A DNA stretch of 64,000 bases, from assembly GCA_963693365.1 (NCBI GenBank), contig CAVNZM010000003.1, positions 11,594,001 to 11,658,000 on the forward strand. Direction: 5' to 3'. Positions 21,183 through 33,200 of this stretch are shown one piece after another; the first letter of the stretch is position 1, and each line of letters starts with the position of its first letter. The notes below the pieces were generated by a model, which did no database searches, was not told the origin of the DNA, and saw only the letters and a program-made list of their open reading frames with translations. Source of the stretch: Amoebidium appalachense (lineage: Eukaryota; Ichthyosporea). Position numbers and translations under genes: made by a program.

Positions 21183-22376
21183 CCCCTCCCCCCTTCACAC
21201 ATGCGTGTTGTACCTTGCATGCTCCCTCGTCGGGTCCACCACAAGCACAGCTACATCTGTCTCCTTGAGTACACCCAGTGTCTTTCTCCTCTTCTTCTCC
21301 CCAAGCATCCCCTCTTCGTCTATCCCCGCCGTGTCGAACAGTTTGACTGGTCCCAGGTCGTGCAGTTCCATCAGAGCAATTTTCGTGTCTGCTGTCGTGC
21401 CGGGCGTAGAGTCCACCTGTGTCTCGCCTGGTCACCACCACTACCACTCCTGAAAACATCTCCAACCCCCCCCCCTCCCCCCCCCCCTCCCCCCTCCCCC
21501 TCAACCGCCACCACCACCACCACCACCACCCACTCTCTAAACACAGAACAGACGCCGACCCTACCAAAACTAGAACAGTAATAATAAATCGTAAAAGACA
21601 TTTCTTATGTTTGTCGTCAAAAATAACCATGCAATTGCGATGGGAAGCACGATCAGGTGCTGTGTGGGGCACGCACAATTGATGTCTCCTGTCGTGTGAT
21701 GCGGTTCATAAGCGTAGACTTTCCGGCGTTCATAGCACCAAACAGGCCAATGTTAAGCCTGGGCATGTGTGTGGCCTGAGGGCCCATAAGGGTGGCCCCT
21801 TTGTTGGCTGCGGCGGCTTCCTGGCCCTGAGCTAGAACCTGACGGCTGGTGTGTAGATGACGTGCACTGGTGTGGTACATGCGCGTACCTGCGGTGGTGA
21901 ATCGTGGATATTAGAATGGGTGCCTTTGGGGGGGGAGGGGGGGGGAGGAGGGGGAGGGGGGGGAGGGGGGAGGGGGGGGGGGGGGAGGGGGTTGAGATGA
22001 GAATAGGTTCCATGGAACGGGAAGGAGGGGTGGGTGTGCGGGTGGGGGAGTGGTGAGGGGGCAGGGCAAGGGGGGGGAGGGGGGGGGGGGGGAGGGGAGA
22101 GGGAATCGGATGGGTGGATGTGGAAAGCTGGAGGAACTGTTTGTTTGGGCTCTAAGGTCATATGCACAGGGTTTATGTTTTACAGCCTGTGTGTGTGTGT
22201 GTGTGTGTGTGCCTGGTTTGTGTGCTGATGCTAAAGGATACTCCGGCCGACACTGGGGTGGGTAGAGGCAGAGGTGCGGGCTTTTCGCCTTCTTTGCAAC
22301 TATACGTATGTGTTTCTGTCTGTGTGTGTGTGTGTGTTGGAAGGGGGGGAGGGGGGGGGGGGAGGAGAGGGGGCCA

Positions 22377-22418
<42 letters not shown>

Positions 22419-22555
22419 GGGGAGAGGGGGGAAGGAGGGGGGCTTCTTGATTTTAAACAAGGAAGAAAAAACCATTAAACTACAACACAAACCAACCTGT
22501 GTGCATGGAAGTTCAAAAGAATAGACGAGGCTTTGTGCACCGGGGGGTAAGGAAA

Positions 22556-22593
<38 letters not shown>

Positions 22594-23231
22594 GTGATGA
22601 GACACCAAAAGACAAAACACGAACGGGAAGGGGGGGGGGGGGGGGGGGGGGGAGGCGCGGGGGAGCAAGGGAAGGGGGAGCTTGGCGTACCAGGAGGTGT
22701 GTTTCGTCCCGTCACAGGGTTAAAGAAATGAGGGGGGTCTGCCCATATTCCATCCTTGATCCTCTTGCCCACCATGTTAACACGGAGGGACAGGCAGCTA
22801 CGGCACTCCTCTGCCGTATCTGTGATGCAGGGTTTACCCTCGTACAGCTGGTAGTCTACCCGGTATTTAGTCGGGGTAAGGATGGGCATCATGACGTTGG
22901 CTCCTCGGCGTAGTGCAATTTCACGACCGTTGGGTTTGATTGCCTGTGTGATGGGTGGGGTAGGTGGGTGAGTGGGGAGGTGCGGAGGGGGGCAGAGTGG
23001 TGGGGTGGGATAACTGGAACTGTAGGGTGGGGGTTGGGGGGAGGGGGGCGGGGGGGGGGGGGGGGGAGGGGAGGGGAGGGGCGGGGGGTAGAGGGGGAAG
23101 GGGGGGGGGGGGGAGAGCTGGAGCAGGGGGGAGGGGAGGGGGAATGGGTGGGTGGGTGGGTAGGTGGTGGTGTTAAGGGTGAGGGAGAGGGGGGGGGGGG
23201 GGGGGGAGGTAGTGTGCATGTATGAAGAGGA

Positions 23232-23265
<34 letters not shown>

Positions 23266-23604
23266 TGAAAGGGAAGGGGTGTGTGTAGGTGAAGGTGAAT
23301 TGGGAGGTGGTGGGGGTAATAGGAGGCAGCGGGAGGGGGGGGGGGCGGGGGGGGGGGGGGGGGGGGGGGGTGTGAGGTAGATGGAGCGAGGGGCGGCGGT
23401 GCTTCTGATCGTTTCAAGTGTTTATGTGTGTGTGTGTGCGTGTGCGTGTCTACGGACGTGCATGTTCGTGAGGCTATGTGTGTGTGTGGGCCCAGGGTGG
23501 GTGGGTGCGGGCGAGGGGGTCGGTGGATGGTTCATTATTTGTATGTATTTGTTTGCGTTGCGTGTGAGCCTGCATGCTGCAGAGCTTGGGGCTTTTTTTT
23601 TTTT

Positions 23605-23647
<43 letters not shown>

Positions 23648-25064
23648 AAAAGAATGGAATAATATGTAGGTTGGCAAAGGCACACAATGAAGAACACACG
23701 TACGTACCTGCATGGCGGTTGTAGCAGCAATGTTCACGTTTCCAGTGGTGATTCTAGCCAGCGCAATCATGCGGGTAGTGAGTTCAAACATGTCCTCCAT
23801 GTGGGTCTTGTTTGCCTTCTTGTCGGTGCCGTGCTCATCAAACCACACCTTGGCTAGAGGTGTGCCCTCCTGTGTGATGTATGGCCCCATGCCGATCTGC
23901 ACCACACACAAAAAAAAAACATAGGTAAGGGGAAGAGCCAGAAATGGGATTGCTTTCTCCTTCCCTCCCCCTCCCTCCCCCACCCCCCTTCCCTTTCCCC
24001 CCCCACCAAAAGCCCAAACCTTCCTCTGGGCCCCCCCGGAAGATAGAAACAAAAAGAACTGCATATCCGGGTGCTTCCCCACCATCCACATCCACAACAC
24101 ACGCGGGCGCACACCCACGCACCCACTCACCCACGCACCCATGCACCCACCCACCCACAGACATTAAAAAAAAACAAAAAAAAACCGTTGTCCCCATTTT
24201 GATGTTTCTTTTCTTTGTGCCTCACTCCACAGATGCACGCGCGCACACGCAAACACAGAGACACAAAAAGACCATCTCCCCCTTTGACCTCCCTCCCCCC
24301 TCCCCCCCTTCCCCACTGACCTCCCCTCCCCTCCCCTCTCCCCCCCCCCCCCTGCCCGCCCCCCCTCCCCCTCCCCCACGCACCCTCTCTTGCACTCTCT
24401 CTTCCTCCTTCTTACATACAACTTTCCCCCTTTGCCTCACCCACACCATGCACGTACCATATCTATCTCCTCCTCTCTGAAGAACACCAAGTCACGTGCC
24501 AGGTCTAGTAGTGTCTGGCCGGGCAGGCCAATCATCACCCCCGTGCCCACCTGGAAGCCGATGTCCTTGAGCGTGTGGATGCACTGTGGGGAGTGGGGTA
24601 TGAATGTTAGACAGGGTGCGTCGAAATGCACACACGCATACACATGTCTCTCTCTCTCTCTCTCTCACTTACTCCTCCCTCCCCCCCCCCCCTCCCCCCT
24701 CCCCTCCAAACACTGGTTTGGAATATGAATGTTAGACAGGGTACGTCGATATGCACGAATAGATACATATTGGAAAAAGAAGAAAAACACGTTCTCTCCC
24801 TTTCCCCCATCTCCCTGCGCGCCACCTCTCCCCCCTCCCCTCCACCCCCTTTTATCAGCAAACCCCATCCTCCCCCTCCCCTCCTCCCCCTCTCCCTCCC
24901 CGCCTCCGCCCCTCCCTCCCCCCCTCCCTCCCTCCGTAGCCCATAAATATTGTCGACCTCCTCTCCCATTCCACTCCCCATCCCCGACACGCACACGCTC
25001 TCCCTGGCCCCCTTACTCCCTATTCCTGACCTTCTCTAAAAAGTTTTTTCCTTTCCCCTCTCCC

Positions 25065-25106
<42 letters not shown>

Positions 25107-25575
25107 TTTCGCTCCCCAACCCTTGTTATGCCTCAACTTCCTTCCTTTCCCCTTTTCTTTGCTTCCCTTCTTGATTTTGGTGTGTGTGTGTGTGCGTTTG
25201 CTTTTGGGGAGGGGGGGAGGGAGGGAGGGGGGGAGGATGGAACGGAGAGTGATGGGAGGAGAAGAGAGCGAGGTTCGCCACCTCCATGCGTGTCTCCCAT
25301 TTGTGGTCTGGGGGGTGCATGGTCTTGTACAGGTCGGGGTTTGTAGTTTCGATGCGCAGAAGAAACCTGTGGCCCCCGGCATCCCACAACCTCTGGTACT
25401 TTTCTCGGTCCAGTTCTCCCACAGACAGTGCTACTGCCTGTATGGCAAGGGAGGTGTCAGCAGGTGGGGATATGTGGTGAAAAACCCACACGTGAAGGAA
25501 GTGTGTAGGAGGTGGGAGGTGGGATGGTGCTTAGACGCGGTGGAAGGGGGAGGCAGGGAAGGGGCGTGGGTGGGG

Positions 25576-25606
<31 letters not shown>

Positions 25607-26162
25607 ATTGTTAGGAAAGACACGAGGCTTCGTGGATTGTCTGGAGTGTGTGCATTGTGGGTGATTTAGAAAGGTATTCTAGTGCAAGGACGGGGGAGTT
25701 GGATAGAGTTTGGCAGGGTGATGTAGGTGAGTGGGTGACAGGGTGTTGGTGGTGTTTGTTGTGTGTGTACTATCCGGGTTTGTGTGTATGTGTGTGTGTG
25801 GGGGGCTTGGGGCGGAGTGGTGGCAATGAAGGAGAGGGGAAGGGGAGGGGGGAAGATTGGGGAGGGGGGTAGGGGGGAGGGGGGGGGGGGGGGGGGGGGG
25901 GCAGGGGGGAGGATTGTCCCAGGCACATACCAGACCCAGGTCTCTCCTCTCCTGATGTGTGAGGGGTATGTCTGTGGGCCTGCCCTGCCTCTCCAAGTCC
26001 TTTGCTATCGTGGTCGTGCGGATCGTCCGGATAACATCTGCAAAAAAACACACGTGTGAGGACCCCGCTGCTACCCCACAATTACATCCCCCCCCCCCCC
26101 CTCCCCCCAAACATGTGGGGAAAAAAAAAAGGGGAAAAAAAAAAAAAAAAAAAAAAACTGCC

Positions 26163-26202
<40 letters not shown>

Positions 26203-28302
26203 TACGCGGCAAAAAAAAAAAAAAAGGAAGAAAAGAAAAAACAAACCTGCAACACTACCACCACATCTATAATGCCACATCCCATAACCCACCGAAGCAA
26301 AGACACACCTGCGATTGGAAGACAGCTGCCTCCTTATTTTTCGTCTGCCACCATCCCCACCCCCACCATCCATTTTCGTCTACAGAGCATGTGGCACATA
26401 CACAGACACACAAACGAAAAAAACTAAAGCATTATGGTCGTTACATGCCCCGGAAAAAAAAAAGGGGGGGGGGGGGGGGGGGGGGGGGACAGCCGTACAA
26501 GTAGAGAATCACCCCCCACATCACACAGCAAGCACGCACCTTCCAAGAAGGCCAGGCGCTTTTCTGTGTTGACCTCCCCCGACTGCAGCATCAATGACCC
26601 AAACTTTCTCTCATAAGCCCACATGGCAGACTCCACAATCTCCTCCTGTTTACACCCACAGCCCAATTTCAGTACTTGACATCGCAGTTACTTACCTTTC
26701 TCCCCCCTCCCCCCCCCCCCCCCCCTCCCTTTCTCCATCCCCCCCCCCCCACCCCCCACCCTCAAAGAAAAAAAACAACACACACACACACACACACACA
26801 CACAGCAAAAAAACCACTAGGCAAACATGCACAAGCACCTACCTTGGGTCTTGCTCCCAAAATACAAAAACCAAGTATACATTCTTCGATATTTATACTT
26901 TGCACATTATAGCAAACCACACAAGCATATGATTGGTCTTTTCGACCCACCAGCACTCAAGCACATCATAGCAGGACAAAACAAGACATTACACACACAA
27001 TTTTTACCTTAGGCATGGAATAGCGATGAACCTTCTGGTGTTTTCTGATGCCACAGTAGAAGCAGTCTTTCTGGCACACGTTCGAAAACTCGACAATACT
27101 GCAGAGAATCAACAACCGTTAATGCGATTTTTAATGTAAAACCTTTGCTATGAATGTTTACACGGGGATAAATATAGGAGGGTAACCGTTGTTGACATCT
27201 TGCTAGCTGTCATCACGTGCCTTATGTACAGGCAGGACACAGATCTAGAGGGAAAGCCGAAAAGCCATGGCCACAAGGAAACCAACACTAGAAATAACAC
27301 TAACATGCATACCCTCTGTAATAGATGTCCGGCCCAAAGAAGCGCTCAGTGACAGCGTCTGCATGTGCAAACATGGCCTTCTCCAGCAGCTTGTTCTGGG
27401 GTGCTGCTGTCAATACCTGAAAAGAAAGCAAGTTTTAGTCCAGATCTTCGTCTGACGGTCCGATGCCTGTTGAAGCAAACCATGAGGCAGGAGGGGCCAA
27501 GCCAGAATACACTGGAAAATGAGAGAAGCAAAGTTTAGGATCATACAGTCTTGCTGGAGAATGAGGAAGTAGTGGTGGGGGGGGGGGGGGGGGGGGGGGG
27601 GGGGATTGCTGGCTCGACGAAAGTGGGAGCGATTTGAAATGCTTCTAACAAGAGCAGGTCTCATTCTCTCTTCAGCGCCTCTGTGTGGACTGGTATCAAG
27701 GAGAGAGGGGCGGGCGGGGGGGGGGGGGGGGGGGGGGACAATGCTTTTGTGCATGTGTGTGCAGCTGTGCACGTTTGTGTCCAGAAGGTGGGATGGAAGG
27801 GGAGTGTTCGCATAAGTTAAAGGTCGGGGTGTTCCAAGGGGAGGAAGGGGAGAGGGAGGCGGAGGAGGGAAAAGACGAAAAGGGAAGAAAGGCTAAAGAG
27901 GGCGAGGCCCATTGACTATACCTCACACAATGTCTTGTCGTCAAGTGCAACCACCTCCCCTGCTTTCAGGTCAGGAATACCAATAAACTTGCCAAACTCG
28001 GTAGCAGCCTGCTCCTTCGTCATCCCGTGATCGTACGTAAAACCATCGGCGTGCTTTCTCTTTAGCCGCCTCCTCGCCTCCTCCATCTCTTCTGGACTCA
28101 CCGGGATACCTTTGGGTTCTGGACCGTGGCTGTGTCCACGTTCGCCATGACTGTGCCCGTGCCCGTGTAGAGCAGACGGGGTGCTGTGAAGCGAACGACA
28201 AACATGGCTTACCCTACAAAGACTGGCGGTTGCAGCCTGCACTGCAGCACGGTTTGCTGCTTGTCTCAGCTGTGGCAGCAGCTGTTGGCACAGTGCTTGC
28301 AT
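15190..28302 (-). CDS. HYDEF: [FeFe]-hydrogenase maturase HydE-HydF fusion
   Basis: Exons in coding order: 27922-28302, 27313-27416, 27008-27098, 26540-26645, 25931-26037, 25282-25437, 24458-24583, 23708-23896, 22691-22943, then 21677-21888, 21214-21416, 20550-20637, 19315-19419, 18460-18621, 17525-17704, 16584-16781, 15922-16041, 15190-15393. All 17 junctions keep phase and give 994 residues ending in TAG. Residues 1-504 are HydE and about 508-994 are HydF. The HydE frame has no stop near its last exon and joins HydF in phase 1 (G|GT) through the intron 21889-22690. HydE-HydF fusions are known in chlorophyte algae, where HydG is the divergent neighbour as here. The N-terminus is basic and hydroxylated like an organelle transit peptide, then His-rich ([15 protein letters not shown]). 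Separate HydE and HydF genes remain possible if an unseen HydE terminal exon exists. Confidence 0.93.
17409..17446. repeat. (AG)n microsatellite
   Basis: AG dinucleotide tract in the fusion-gene intron between exons 16584-16781 and 17525-17704, continuing as imperfect purine repeats to about 17500. Confidence 0.85.
18807..19560. repeat. Dense homopolymer/microsatellite clusters in HydF introns
   Basis: Two introns, on either side of exon 19315-19419, hold C-runs joined to A-runs (18807-18858), C/T/C runs (18942-19009), a C-run running into (CA)n (19121-19168), and a C-run followed by A-runs (19458-19554). The 105-bp exon between them is intact and in phase, so the repeats are purely intronic. 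Confidence 0.8.
19925..20083 (+). repeat. Tandem duplication of a ~99-bp unit
   Basis: Two copies of a unit beginning GATAGGGTATTACTTTGAAT and continuing through a TGCATTGGTGTATGCATG-like block into GT and G runs. They start at about 19926 and 20025, within the intron between HydF exons 19315-19419 and 20550-20637. Confidence 0.75.
22691..28302 (-). other. HydE moiety (radical SAM) of the fusion
   Basis: HydE is a radical-SAM enzyme acting on the HydG-derived Fe(CO)2CN-cysteine synthon during H-cluster assembly. The SAM-cluster motif CX3CX2C is Cys170/174/177 (CQKDCFYC) in exon 27008-27098. A second motif CX7CX2C at Cys459/467/470 ([12 protein letters not shown]) matches the accessory cluster site of bacterial HydE such as that of Thermotoga; the family tolerates its loss, but here it is intact. 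[12 protein letters not shown] and LQSGEV are typical of the HydE barrel. The first 60 or so residues are likely targeting sequence; whether to plastid or mitochondrion cannot be told. Confidence 0.93.
24599..24760 (+). repeat. Short intronic direct repeat
   Basis: TATGAATGTTAGACAGGGT followed by a CGTCGAxATGCAC block occurs at about 24599 and again at about 24724, separated by a CT/C-rich stretch. The first copy lies 16 bases upstream of the HydE exon ending the intron at 24583. Confidence 0.75.
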
Positions 28303-29752
28303 CGTGCTTGATTCTTAGTTCTCCTTCTATGCTTTTTCAGAGAACTATGTTGTGAGGATTACAAAGTGATGTGTGTGTAGATCTAAAAGTGGATCCCTAC
28401 ACCTTTCAAAGTGGAACAAGATGACTCCCTCTCAAAAATTTAATTAACACAAAAAAACAACGTTCTTTCGGTCTACTCCAAACGCTATGTGCACCGAGAA
28501 CGAGAGAGCGTGGGGAAAATAAGAAACCCCGTTACCCTCGCAGTCATAAACTCGCGCTGTTTACGTTCACTCCAAGTCTGCCAGTTTGGAAACTGCGAGT
28601 AGGAGGCTTTTATTGGTGGTCAAAGTCTACGATATAGAGGAGGGCAAATACCGAATCCGATGAGCCACATTCCGTCATGCCCCATGTCGATTGTCGAGTA
28701 TTCTCGACACCGGTTGTTCAGGTTGATCTTGTCCCGACAATGATTTATAATGCTTATATATCAAAAATAGAAAGATCTATATCTACATAAATATATAAGT
28801 CAGATTTTTTACTTAGATTTTTTCTGGCGGGTATTCGATTGCGCGTATGCATGATAAAGTTCGCCTCTCCAAAATTTGAAGCACCTCTGGACATGTACGT
28901 ACGGCTCCATACATAGGTTTAGATTCATCACATGTACACCGCGCAGCTGGTGTTGCCTAAGAATGCGTCAATCAAACTAGCAGAAGAAAATTGCATTCTT
29001 AGAAGATAGAATGCAATGCTATTATGGTCTCTCCAAGCAGTCACCGTGGGCTTGCACGAGCCGCTCAAAATATCGTATATCGATCTCACTTTACCAACGT
29101 CAACGGTCAACCCCATTTATGGTTCCAAATTGCTTCGCTCCTCTCCTGAAATTTGGAGTGTACTGACTGGCCAAGAAGGGTCCAACATTTTCTAGCAGAT
29201 TTGGTGGAAGGCGCTGGAAGCGAATGGGTTCCTGGAAGCTCACAGGCGAAATGCGCTGATTGGTGGTTGCAGACAATGGAGAGGCAAAAGATACATTTGT
29301 ACCATTGTTTTGTGGGCCAATCAGGATCTATTAAGAGGCTCATCGAATCAGGGCCTGATAATAATGGGGCTGGTTTCGTTCAATCAAACAATTTGTGACA
29401 ATTTGTGGCAAGATTATAGTCACTTTGTACATCAGTAAAACATTTTTTATATAAAAAGGCTGTCACACGGCACTAGAGGCCTGAAATCTTGGGTTTGCTT
29501 TCGCTTGATTTTTTGACCTCAACAGCGCCCTTAATATAACTATTTTGATTAGCTTACAATCACGCAGAGTTCTGACCGGGGCACATGCCACAAGTTATAC
29601 ATAACCCCTCCACACCACAAAAGGAAGGCTCACACAGAAAAAGTAATCTAAACGGGAAGGTGTTGTGTGTGACAAGTAAACTGGGCTTAGTGGCTAACAA
29701 GAACTACCTGTATTGCTTTTAGCAAATTAATTGTTTCGTGATAGGAAGGAGA
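28303..29752. promoter_or_regulatory. Shared spacer of divergent HYDEF and HYDG genes
   Basis: The start codons of HYDEF (28302, minus) and HYDG (29753, plus) are 1450 bp apart with no other supported gene between them. The head-to-head arrangement parallels Chlamydomonas and would allow co-regulation of the maturases. The region is AT-richer than the genes and lacks the G/C homopolymers of the introns. It contains several GTAC tetranucleotides, including a GTACGTAC block at 28895-28902, and a TATA-like sequence on the HYDG side. No operator has been shown; the regulatory role is inferred from arrangement alone. Confidence 0.6.
29448..29457 (+). promoter_or_regulatory. TATA-like element upstream of HYDG
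   Basis: TATATAAAAA lies 296 bases before the HYDG start codon. Position and sequence suit a core promoter with a long 5' UTR, but in an AT-rich spacer it could arise by chance. Confidence 0.3.
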
Positions 29753-30530
29753 ATGTCGCTCAGTGTCATAAGGCAGCTAGGCGCAGCCGTAGCACGCCCG
29801 GCAGTGTACGGCAGTGTTGGAACGGCAGCACTCAGGGTTGCAAGGCGAGGATTCAAGTGGAGTGTTGAGAAGGAGACCCACCACACATTCAAGGACCCCT
29901 TTGAAATTATCGACCATGAGGCCATTTTCAAGGCTCTTGAAAGTATGTGTCCGTGTGTATGCATGCTGTGCTTGCTTGCGTGTGTGCTTTGACGTTAAAG
30001 GGTTGCATTGTGTGGTTCGTTGAAGGTCGAAGCGGCTCGAATTTGGTGGGGGAGATTTGTGTTTTCTGCCCCGTTTTGTGGGTCACACCCGACAGCCTGG
30101 ACAACTTGCAATTTTCCTTCCTGTGTTGTAGCCTACTAATTCAAACAATTGAGAATACACTATTTGTGTTTCTCTTTGTTACTCGAAGCCCCTCCCGCTG
30201 TCCCCCACCTTTTTCTTTGCTCCCCAAAGATCCCAAATTCGCTTTATCTAATTCTAGTTCTTTCCGTGCAGCAACCAAGGAGAATGCGAAGGACCCTGCA
30301 CGTGTCCGTGCTATTCTGGAGGCAGCCAAGGAGCGCGCTATGCTGAAAGGCTTCACACCCGGCATGGTAGGGGGTTTCCTGTTAAATAGTAGTAAAATCT
30401 AGTAGCAAGCATATCCCGGCTGACATTAGAGAGACTGCAGTGAAACGAGCAATCCAAGCGGAGAGCATACCCTCTACTACCTCAATTGTATCCGTGCAAC
30501 TCGAATATGTTCCTCCTCTGTGTGTGTGTG

Positions 30531-30595
<65 letters not shown>

Positions 30596-32468
30596 CTATC
30601 TATGTCACCACACACTGTTTCTCCCTGCGTTACAGCCAGATCAGGCAACTAACTCATGTTTTTTTCCCCTCCCAGAGTGAATACGTGCAGGGTCTTGATT
30701 TGGAAGAAACAGCCACACTGCTCAACATCGACGTTGCGAACAAGGACATGCTTCAGGAGCTCCACGACACGGCCTTTGCCATCAAAAACCGCATCTACGG
30801 CAACCGCATTGTGCTCTTTGCCCCCCTCTACATTGCAAATTGGTGTGTCAACACTTGCACCTACTGTGCTTTCCGCGGCGGCAACAAGGGCATTCAACGC
30901 GACATGCTCACAAAGCAGCAGATTATCGATGAGGTGGGTCCACTGCTCAGAGATCTGAGGGTATAAAGGGCTATGAACTTAGTTGCCCGTGCATTTTTCG
31001 GGGTTGTGGATAGGATAGGATGAGGCGGGGGGAGGGGGGGGGGGGGGGGGGGGGGAGAGAGAGGGGCTGGCTTCTGTGGAAGACACATTGGTGCTCCACG
31101 GAGACAGCATGGACGTCTCTGGATGCCTGCAACCTGAGCGAGATCCAAGGGGATTAGGGTTCTGAATTTACTTGTCCGTTTCAGGGGTGGGGAGGGGGGA
31201 AGGGGGGACTGATGTCCTTTAGAAAGACTTTTTATGCTCAACGGGTGTTAGGGGCATGCTCAGCGGGTGTTAGGGGCGCCGGGGGGAGGGGGGGGGGGGG
31301 GGACAAAGAGAGTGTGTTTGTGGAGGGAAGGGGAGGCTTGCTTCTTTAGAAGATGATTTAAATCACATGGTGTATTATGCAGGTGGTTGCATTGGAGAAA
31401 CAAGGCCACCGGCGGCTGCTGCTGCTGACCGGGGAGCACCCTAAGTACACGTTCGACCAGTTCCTTGAAGCCATCGAGACTGTTGCATCGGTGCAGACAG
31501 AGCCCTGTGGCAACATCAGACGAATTAACGTCGAGATCCCAGCGCTGTCTGTGTCAGACATGAAGAGGCTCAAGGCTACGGATAAGGTGGGTCTTCGTGT
31601 GGTTGGGTAGGGTTTTGCCGGGGGAGGGAGGGGGGGGGGGGGGGGGGGGAGGGGGGGAGAGGGATGAGGGAGGGAGAATTGGAGGGGAGTATGTGAAATG
31701 GTGGGTTTGATTGGGTTGGAGTAGAGCTCAGTAAAAATTTACGGGTAGCGTTTGGGCTTGGGGAAGACTTGGGCAAGGAGGGGAGGGGGGGGGGAGGAGG
31801 GGGGGGGGGGGGGGGGGGGCAGTGTTCTCGGCATGTTTCGGAGAATGTGAAGGGGTCGGGGACTCGGGATGTATGGAGCTGTATGTAGGTTGGTGGTGAT
31901 GTTGAGAGGGGAGCGGTAGGAGAAAAAAGGGATTTGTTTAGGGGACAAGGTGGTGGTGTGGGCATGGGTGGAGAGGGGGGGGGGGTGGTGTGGTGAGGGA
32001 ATTAATATTACCAAGTACAAGCGCATTGCTGATGGAGGGGGCACACCCACAGGTGGGCACGTACACGATGTTCCAGGAGACCTACCACCTGCCGTCGTTC
32101 AAGAAGTTCCACCCTGCCGGGCCCAAGAGCGACTATGGGCACCGGCTGCTGACCATGGACAGGGCCATGCGGGGAGGCCTGGACGATGTGGGCATTGGTG
32201 CTCTGTTTGGCCTGTATGACTACAGGTTTGAGGTGCGTGCGGTACATGCATGTGGATAGAATACAGGGGCACGCGTGTACAAACACACACGCACACACAA
32301 ACACAGGTACACACAGGTACATATACACACAGAGAGAGAGAGAGACGTATACGATTGGAGCAAAGCAAACGCACGTGCATGCAGCCGTGCGCACACACCA
32401 CTAGGGCACTATTCACAATACGTTCGTTGAACACACACATCACACGGAATACCTGCACACACCTGTGC

Positions 32469-32520
<52 letters not shown>

Positions 32521-33081
32521 CACACACACAGAGAGAGACAGAAACACACACAGCTAACATCTGCAGGCATGCTACCCCCCTCCCGCCCCTCCCTCCCCTT
32601 CCCCTTCCCCTCCCCTCCCCCCCCCCCCCCCCCCCCTTGCTCTCCCCCCGGCCGCCCATTCCTTTCCTTTCCCCTCTCTTCCCCTCACCCATACATGCAC
32701 ACACACACACACACACTCACACACGCACTCACACTCCATGCCTGCAGGTGCTAGCCATGCTGATGCACGCCAACCATCTTGAGTCCGAGTACGGTGCCGG
32801 GCCCCACACCATCTCCGTGCCCCGCATGCGGCCTGCAGACGGTGCCGAGACCAGTGTGTCCCCCCCCTACCCTGTGGACGATGAGAACTTCAAGAAGCTG
32901 GTGGCCATCATTCGATGTGCCGTGCCATACACAGGCATGATCCTGTCCACACGCGAGGTGCGCACCCTGTGCGTGCATGTGTGCCTGCTTGTGATGCGTG
33001 GGGAGGGATTGAGGAGGGGAATGACGGCTTGGCATAAATAATGATGATCTTTGTAAAACATGTTCTTGGGGCGAGGATTTT

Positions 33082-33126
<45 letters not shown>

Positions 33127-33169
33127 TTTTGGGGGGGAGGGGGAGGCTGGGTTGCGTGTGTAAATAGGG

Positions 33170-33200
<31 letters not shown>

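Larger units (their letters stand above)
15190..21888 (-). other. HydF moiety (GTPase scaffold) of the fusion
   Basis: HydF is the GTPase and [4Fe-4S] scaffold on which the diiron subcluster is completed and passed to apo-HydA. The P-loop GAMNAGKS is at residues 555-562, the switch-I TPGTT follows, and DTAG (G3) is in exon 21214-21416. The expected NKxD (G4) is replaced by VVYNTRAL. The Fe-S ligands are present: CxH at Cys883/His885 (exon 16584-16781) and HCxxC at His940/Cys941/Cys944 (exon 15190-15393), 54 residues apart. The segment starts with a Met-led, basic, Ser/Thr/His stretch ([17 protein letters not shown]) that looks like a targeting peptide now internal to the fusion. Confidence 0.93.

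Noticed and set aside
15190-21888. HydF as an independent gene starting at the Met near 21879
   Set aside because: Kept as the less likely model: the upstream frame has a good in-phase acceptor, and HydE lacks any terminal exon or stop of its own.
28170-28215. GTAAGC...TTCACAG pair inside HYDEF exon 1, a possible 29-nt intron
   Set aside because: Too short compared with all other introns here, and the exon is open across it; removing 29 nt would break the frame.
29107-29400. Small open frames in the HYDEF/HYDG spacer
   Set aside because: They overlap on both strands, lack splice or family support, and lie in AT-rich promoter-like DNA.
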